From Muscardinus avellanarius (Eukaryota > Chordata > Mammalia > Rodentia > Gliridae): a stretch of DNA of 64,000 nucleotides. Shown in pieces: positions 61,497 through 64,000 of this stretch. Below the pieces are notes generated by a model. It saw only the letters and a list, made by a program, of their open reading frames with translations. It had not been told where the DNA came from and made no database searches. Both the position numbers and the translations under genes were made by a program. Within the stretch, counting starts at the first letter, position 1. The number at the start of each line of letters is the position of its first letter. The stretch is taken from contig OY726561.1 of NCBI GenBank assembly GCA_963383645.1, forward strand, positions 26,330,826 through 26,394,825. Reading direction: 5' to 3'.

Positions 61497-63490
61497 TGAA
61501 TAATGTAAACCTAGAATACTAATACAAAACATAAAAGTAGATTATAAGGTTGCTAATGTTTTTAGGTGTTGTAAGTTTGAATGCAAATGAAAAACAAAGG
61601 GTCAAATATCTGGTCTAATGACCCAAAAGAAAGGGCAATGTTGTATTAAAAATACTGTATAACATATTCTTTATTTCATCTAGTGGTTTGAAGTACAGAC
61701 TTGCAACTTTAAAACTCCAGAGGATATTAACTTTATATTTGTCTACCAGAAAAATAAAGAGAAAGAACCTAAGTACATAACAGATTTAGCTTCGCAAGAG
61801 CTTCCAGGAGGGTAATGATGGATTTAGCAACCACGGAGGTTAAAGAATAAACTCACTAGGGCTATAAAAGTTGGCTAATATACTCAAAAGCAGGATAAAC
61901 ATAAGAGAAGGGTGAGTCTAATCCAGATAATCCCTTGTGCTTCACAGTCTTATGAGAAAAGGAATCGAGTAATCGCAAGAGAATAATGGAAGCAGCAGTC
62001 TTTGCTCATAATTGCCTTCCATGAGAACATAGCATGAGGTCAAGCAGACAGCTCTTTAGAAGAGTTAAATTGCTACCTCCATGCACTGAGGAGAAAACAA
62101 AACCAAACAAAGCAAAAATCCTCAAAGCCTAAGGATCTAAGTTCACTTTCCCAGATGATTAACAAAGCATCGTTTGCACAGTTTTGTTTAGTCCTTCTTT
62201 TAGTCAAAATCAAGTTAGTTCACTTGAGGTGTTCTACTCAAAGTAATTCAAATTTGCTTTCAGCAGGAAACTACAATAGTTTAGTTCAGGTCACTAAAAT
62301 CTTCCTATTTTCTATATATGGCCAGAAATTAAAGGTTTCAAAAGCAAGCTAAGTAAGAATACATACTTAAAATAATGGAAACCGGAGGGAGAGTATATCA
62401 TATATCCCTACTTTTTAAACGATGGTGGAGGGAGCTATGATCAGTAAGATTTTACAAGGACCAGGTGCCCACTCTATGTCATATGATGCTAACCTGCCAG
62501 TGGAAACTTGCCTTGTTCCCCTAAATTCAACAGAAAATACCTGAAGAACTGTGGCTCCATGTGTTAGTCTATCCGTTCTTTTTACGTTCTTTTTATGAAT
62601 ATAAAAAATAGTTATTTGTTGGTCATAAGGTCTGATTACAAAAACACAATATGGTTTTGATTTTAGATGTAATTTTTTCTCTTGAAGATACCTTTCCCGA
62701 AATTTCTCTTACTCCTTCTAATTAGTTCCTTGTGAGATCTTCTGTATAACAATGTACATTGAGTAATAGGAAAAGCCGCAAGGTGATTCAGTATTTATTG
62801 GTAAAACAAACTCATAAGGACCAAAGGAAACAAAGCTTACTGACAAAAACCTAATGCAAACAAATGTGCACAAAATCTGTTATGGCTACCAGAGATATCC
62901 CTTACCTGGTTCATACTTGCAGATATAATTGTGCTTCATGTTGCACCTGTCATCATTCCACTGGTAAAGGTAGGGACCTCCAAGGCCAGGATTGGCAGTT
63001 GGCTGGTGATACATCACAACACACTTCTCACTTCCACAGGAAGGTTCATCTGTGTACCAGTTTCTGTAGGTAGAGAGCAACAGGAATGTTTAGAGTCAGG
63101 CCTTCTACGTAGTTCTGCCAAAGTGATTCTGATTTTCATCCTTCCTGAGTACCACAAGACTACCAGAAATCCATACTCACCGGTATTGGGAATCACTTCC
63201 ATCAGACCACTGGTAGAGATCCGGGCAGGCACCAGATGTTTGACCATCTCCATTTCTCCAAAGCCCTATCCAGAAATCACCATCAGAAATCCCTGTTCCA
63301 GGTTTTGTCAGGTTTTGCAGCATACTCTCTATTAACTTCTGTTCTGCCTCATTTTCAAGGCTGAGGAGGACTCCCCCCTCACTCTCACAGGCGAGGCGTG
63401 CCTCTTGGAAGCTCACTCGGCTGGACAGTTCATGGAAGTAGGCCATTTTGTAGCAGGGATGCTTCCAGTCAGCAAAACATACCTTCTGGC
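52754..63490 (-). CDS. CHODL: Chondrolectin, residues 27-273 equivalent, five exons
   Basis: Minus-strand exons in transcript order are 63490-63181, 63063-62906, 59028-58942, 56928-56826 and 52838-52754. All have AG/GT borders and matching phases. They encode 247 residues: a C-type lectin domain (GQKVCFADW to NYICKYE), a short stalk, one transmembrane helix (IIPNLIYVIIPTIPLLLLIL) and a cytoplasmic tail ending RKESGMEV. The first 26 residues (signal peptide) are expected in exon 1 beyond 64000. The protein is a type I membrane lectin-domain protein reported in muscle, cartilage and motor neurons; a sugar ligand is not established. The sequence is nearly identical to the human protein as I recall it, so the gene is under strong constraint. 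It is convergent with TMPRSS15. Confidence 0.97.
53302..53515 (-). repeat. B1-dID-like SINE
   Basis: 'ttgtggtactgaggatgaaa' to 'cctcgcacatggc'; diverged. Confidence 0.75.
53860..54064 (-). repeat. B1-dID SINE
   Basis: 'ttgtggtactgggggtggaa' to 'ccaccacacctggc'. Confidence 0.82.
55355..55517 (+). repeat. B1-dID SINE, ID half shortened
   Basis: 'ttatggtggcgcaagcctg' through 'ccaaataaagtataaaatag', then a deletion to 'cccctgggttccacccccag'. Confidence 0.8.
55518..55575. repeat. (GA)n microsatellite
   Basis: About 28 GA units at the SINE tail. Confidence 0.95.
55595..55805 (+). mobile_element. L1 3' end, sense
   Basis: 'atcaaagtcaatcactaaga' and 'ataccaataaaaatttattt' match the other L1 3' UTRs. 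Confidence 0.7.
56174..56392 (+). repeat. B1-dID SINE, sense
   Basis: 'gacaagtgtagtggtgcaca' to 'ccatccctagtaccc'. Confidence 0.82.
56826..56928 (-). CDS. CHODL: CHODL exon 5: transmembrane segment
   Basis: 103 bp, phase 1 to 2. It encodes the membrane helix (IIPNLIYVIIPTIPLLLLIL, then VAFGTCCFQ) and the first cytoplasmic residues LHK. Because 103 is not a multiple of 3, skipping this exon changes the reading frame of the last exon, which then ends in QDEL (see the separate entry). Confidence 0.95.
56929..58941 (-). other. CHODL intron 4
   Basis: One SINE (57160-57366). 57367-58941 is AT-rich with no recognised repeat or coding signal. Confidence 0.65.
57160..57366 (-). repeat. B1-dID SINE ('gggtctgggg' subfamily)
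   Basis: 'ggggggtctggggatggaac' to 'gccaccacgcccagc', flanked by acatggKttaattttt-like repeats near 57143 and 57368. Confidence 0.82.
58942..59028 (-). CDS. CHODL: CHODL exon 4: extracellular stalk
   Basis: 87 bp, symmetric phase 1 to 1. It encodes the short stalk IKPTDPVEKPYLTNQPGDT ending VVVTEA. Acceptor TTTACAG and donor GTAATT lie on the minus strand. Confidence 0.94.
59493..59726 (+). repeat. B1-dID SINE with (CA)n tail and perfect 13-bp target duplication
   Basis: Flanked by TTGATGATTCAAG at 59480-59492 and 59727-59739, so the whole (AC)n run (59689-59726) lies inside the insertion. Confidence 0.9.
61200..61386 (+). repeat. B1-dID-like SINE, 5' truncated
   Basis: 'cacctgtaactcagtacttg' to 'ggattcaatctccaataac'. 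Confidence 0.72.
61404..61497. repeat. (CT)n(CA)n compound microsatellite
   Basis: About 35 CT units, then 11 CA units, just after the SINE. Confidence 0.95.
62906..63063 (-). CDS. CHODL: CHODL exon 3: end of C-type lectin domain
   Basis: 158 bp, phase 2 to 1. It encodes NWYTDEPSCGSEKC, then YLYQWNDDRCNMKHNYICKY. The WND motif of lectin site 2 is present, but the sugar-selecting EPN/QPD motif of classical lectins is replaced by DEPS, so calcium-dependent sugar binding is uncertain. Intron 2 is only 117 bp. Confidence 0.97.
63064..63180 (-). other. CHODL intron 2 (117 bp)
   Basis: Very short intron with consensus borders on the minus strand (GTGAGT donor, CTACAG acceptor). Confidence 0.93.
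63181..63490 (-). CDS. CHODL: CHODL exon 2: first two thirds of C-type lectin domain
   Basis: 310 bp, starting in phase 1 and ending in phase 2. It encodes CFADWKHPCYKMAYFHELSS, then FQEARLACESEGGVLLSLEN and GDFWIGLWRNGDGQ, with the WIGL core typical of C-type lectin folds. NLT (in SMLQNLTKPG) is a candidate glycosylation site. The donor on the minus strand is GTGAGT. Confidence 0.97.
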
Positions 63491-64000
63491 CTGAAAAAAA
63501 AATCCAGGTGCTGATTATCTGGACTATATTCATAAGATGATAACTAATAATTAAGTTTAAAACCTATCAAAATAATCCATGTAGACTATATTTGAAGTTA
63601 AGATAGTCTAAATAACTCATCAAAGGAAGAAACACACTATTAAGCATGCTTTTACCCAATCCTTTTTATTTTATTTATTTATTTATTTATTTATTTGAAC
63701 CAGAGTCTCTCCAAGTTGTTGAAGGTATTGCTAAATTACTAAGGCTGGCCTTGAATCTGCAATCCTCCTGTCTTAGCTTGTCTAGTACTGGGATTACAGG
63801 CAGGCACCACCACAAACTGGGCAGCCTATTACTTTTAACTCATGCAAACTGTTTTGTCTATAAGTCTGGATTCTTCTATAAGTGCTGTATACATAGCACT
63901 TTAAAAAAACTAAGAAAAGTCAAAATTCTCCTGGCTTATATTTTATAAACTAATTATTACAGAAAGTGAAAGTAGCTAAAGGAATCTCTGGTATATATAT
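63491..64000 (-). other. CHODL intron 1 (partial)
   Basis: Runs out of the window. It contains a (TTTA)n tract and a partial SINE. Confidence 0.8.
63666..63818 (-). repeat. (TTTA)n and partial B1-dID-like SINE
   Basis: TTTA units (63666-63696), then 'accagagtctctccaagttg' to 'caggcaccaccac'. The ID half is missing. Confidence 0.65.

Larger units (their letters stand above)
59029..62905 (-). other. CHODL intron 3
   Basis: Two SINEs with microsatellite tails (59493-59726, 61200-61497). 59740-61190 and 61500-62905 are AT-rich without recognised elements. Confidence 0.65.

Noticed and set aside
62931..63335. Open frame of about 134 codons on the + strand
   Set aside because: It is antisense to CHODL exons 2 and 3 and crosses their intron. 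The minus-strand frame is clearly the real one.

Overview
This is a piece of a mammalian nuclear genome: AT-rich, with large introns, GT-AG splice sites, SINEs, L1 LINEs and microsatellites. It holds the adjacent, convergent 3' portions of two genes. On the + strand are the last nine coding exons (636-49156) of TMPRSS15 (enteropeptidase), from the second LDL-receptor class A repeat through the SRCR domain to the complete trypsin-like catalytic chain. On the - strand are coding exons 2 to 6 of CHODL (chondrolectin, 52754-63490). All splice phases join and both reading frames stay open, so both genes look intact. The 5' part of each lies outside the window. This neighbour pair is the one known on human chromosome 21q21.

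The host is probably a rodent of the squirrel-related clade (Sciuromorpha). The commonest repeat, about 40 copies, is a dimeric SINE with a B1/7SL-like left half and an ID/tRNA-like right half, matching the B1-dID type known from squirrels, dormice and mountain beaver. The L1 3' ends (starting 'ttttattggtgcatt' when read antisense) do not look like the marmot/ground-squirrel L1 as I remember it, so a dormouse or mountain beaver is plausible. This is inference, not an identification.

Layout: 1-635 intron; 636-17700 five small exons (LDLRA2, three SRCR exons, and the exon with the catalytic His); 17701-35256 a 17.5-kb intron with a long L1 mosaic (18.7-24.9 kb), an ID element with a (TA)n tract, a solo ERV LTR with 6-bp target duplication (30929-31422) and a decayed ERV-like patch (31.6-33.4 kb); 35257-49156 the exons carrying the catalytic Asp and Ser, separated by L1-rich introns; 49157 to about 49770 the TMPRSS15 3' UTR; about 49.8-51.47 kb intergenic; about 51.47-52753 the CHODL 3' UTR; then CHODL exons 6, 5, 4, 3 and 2 in ascending coordinates.

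The two genes are not a functional unit. TMPRSS15 is the duodenal protease that activates trypsinogen; CHODL is a type I membrane C-type lectin-domain protein. The most notable points are a conserved second reading frame in the last CHODL exon that gives a QDEL-ending tail if the transmembrane exon is skipped; the TMPRSS15 catalytic-His exon lying between closely spaced inverted SINEs; an L1 with a clean twin-priming inversion; and unusual S1-region residues in enteropeptidase. I found no sign of a wholly new biological system.
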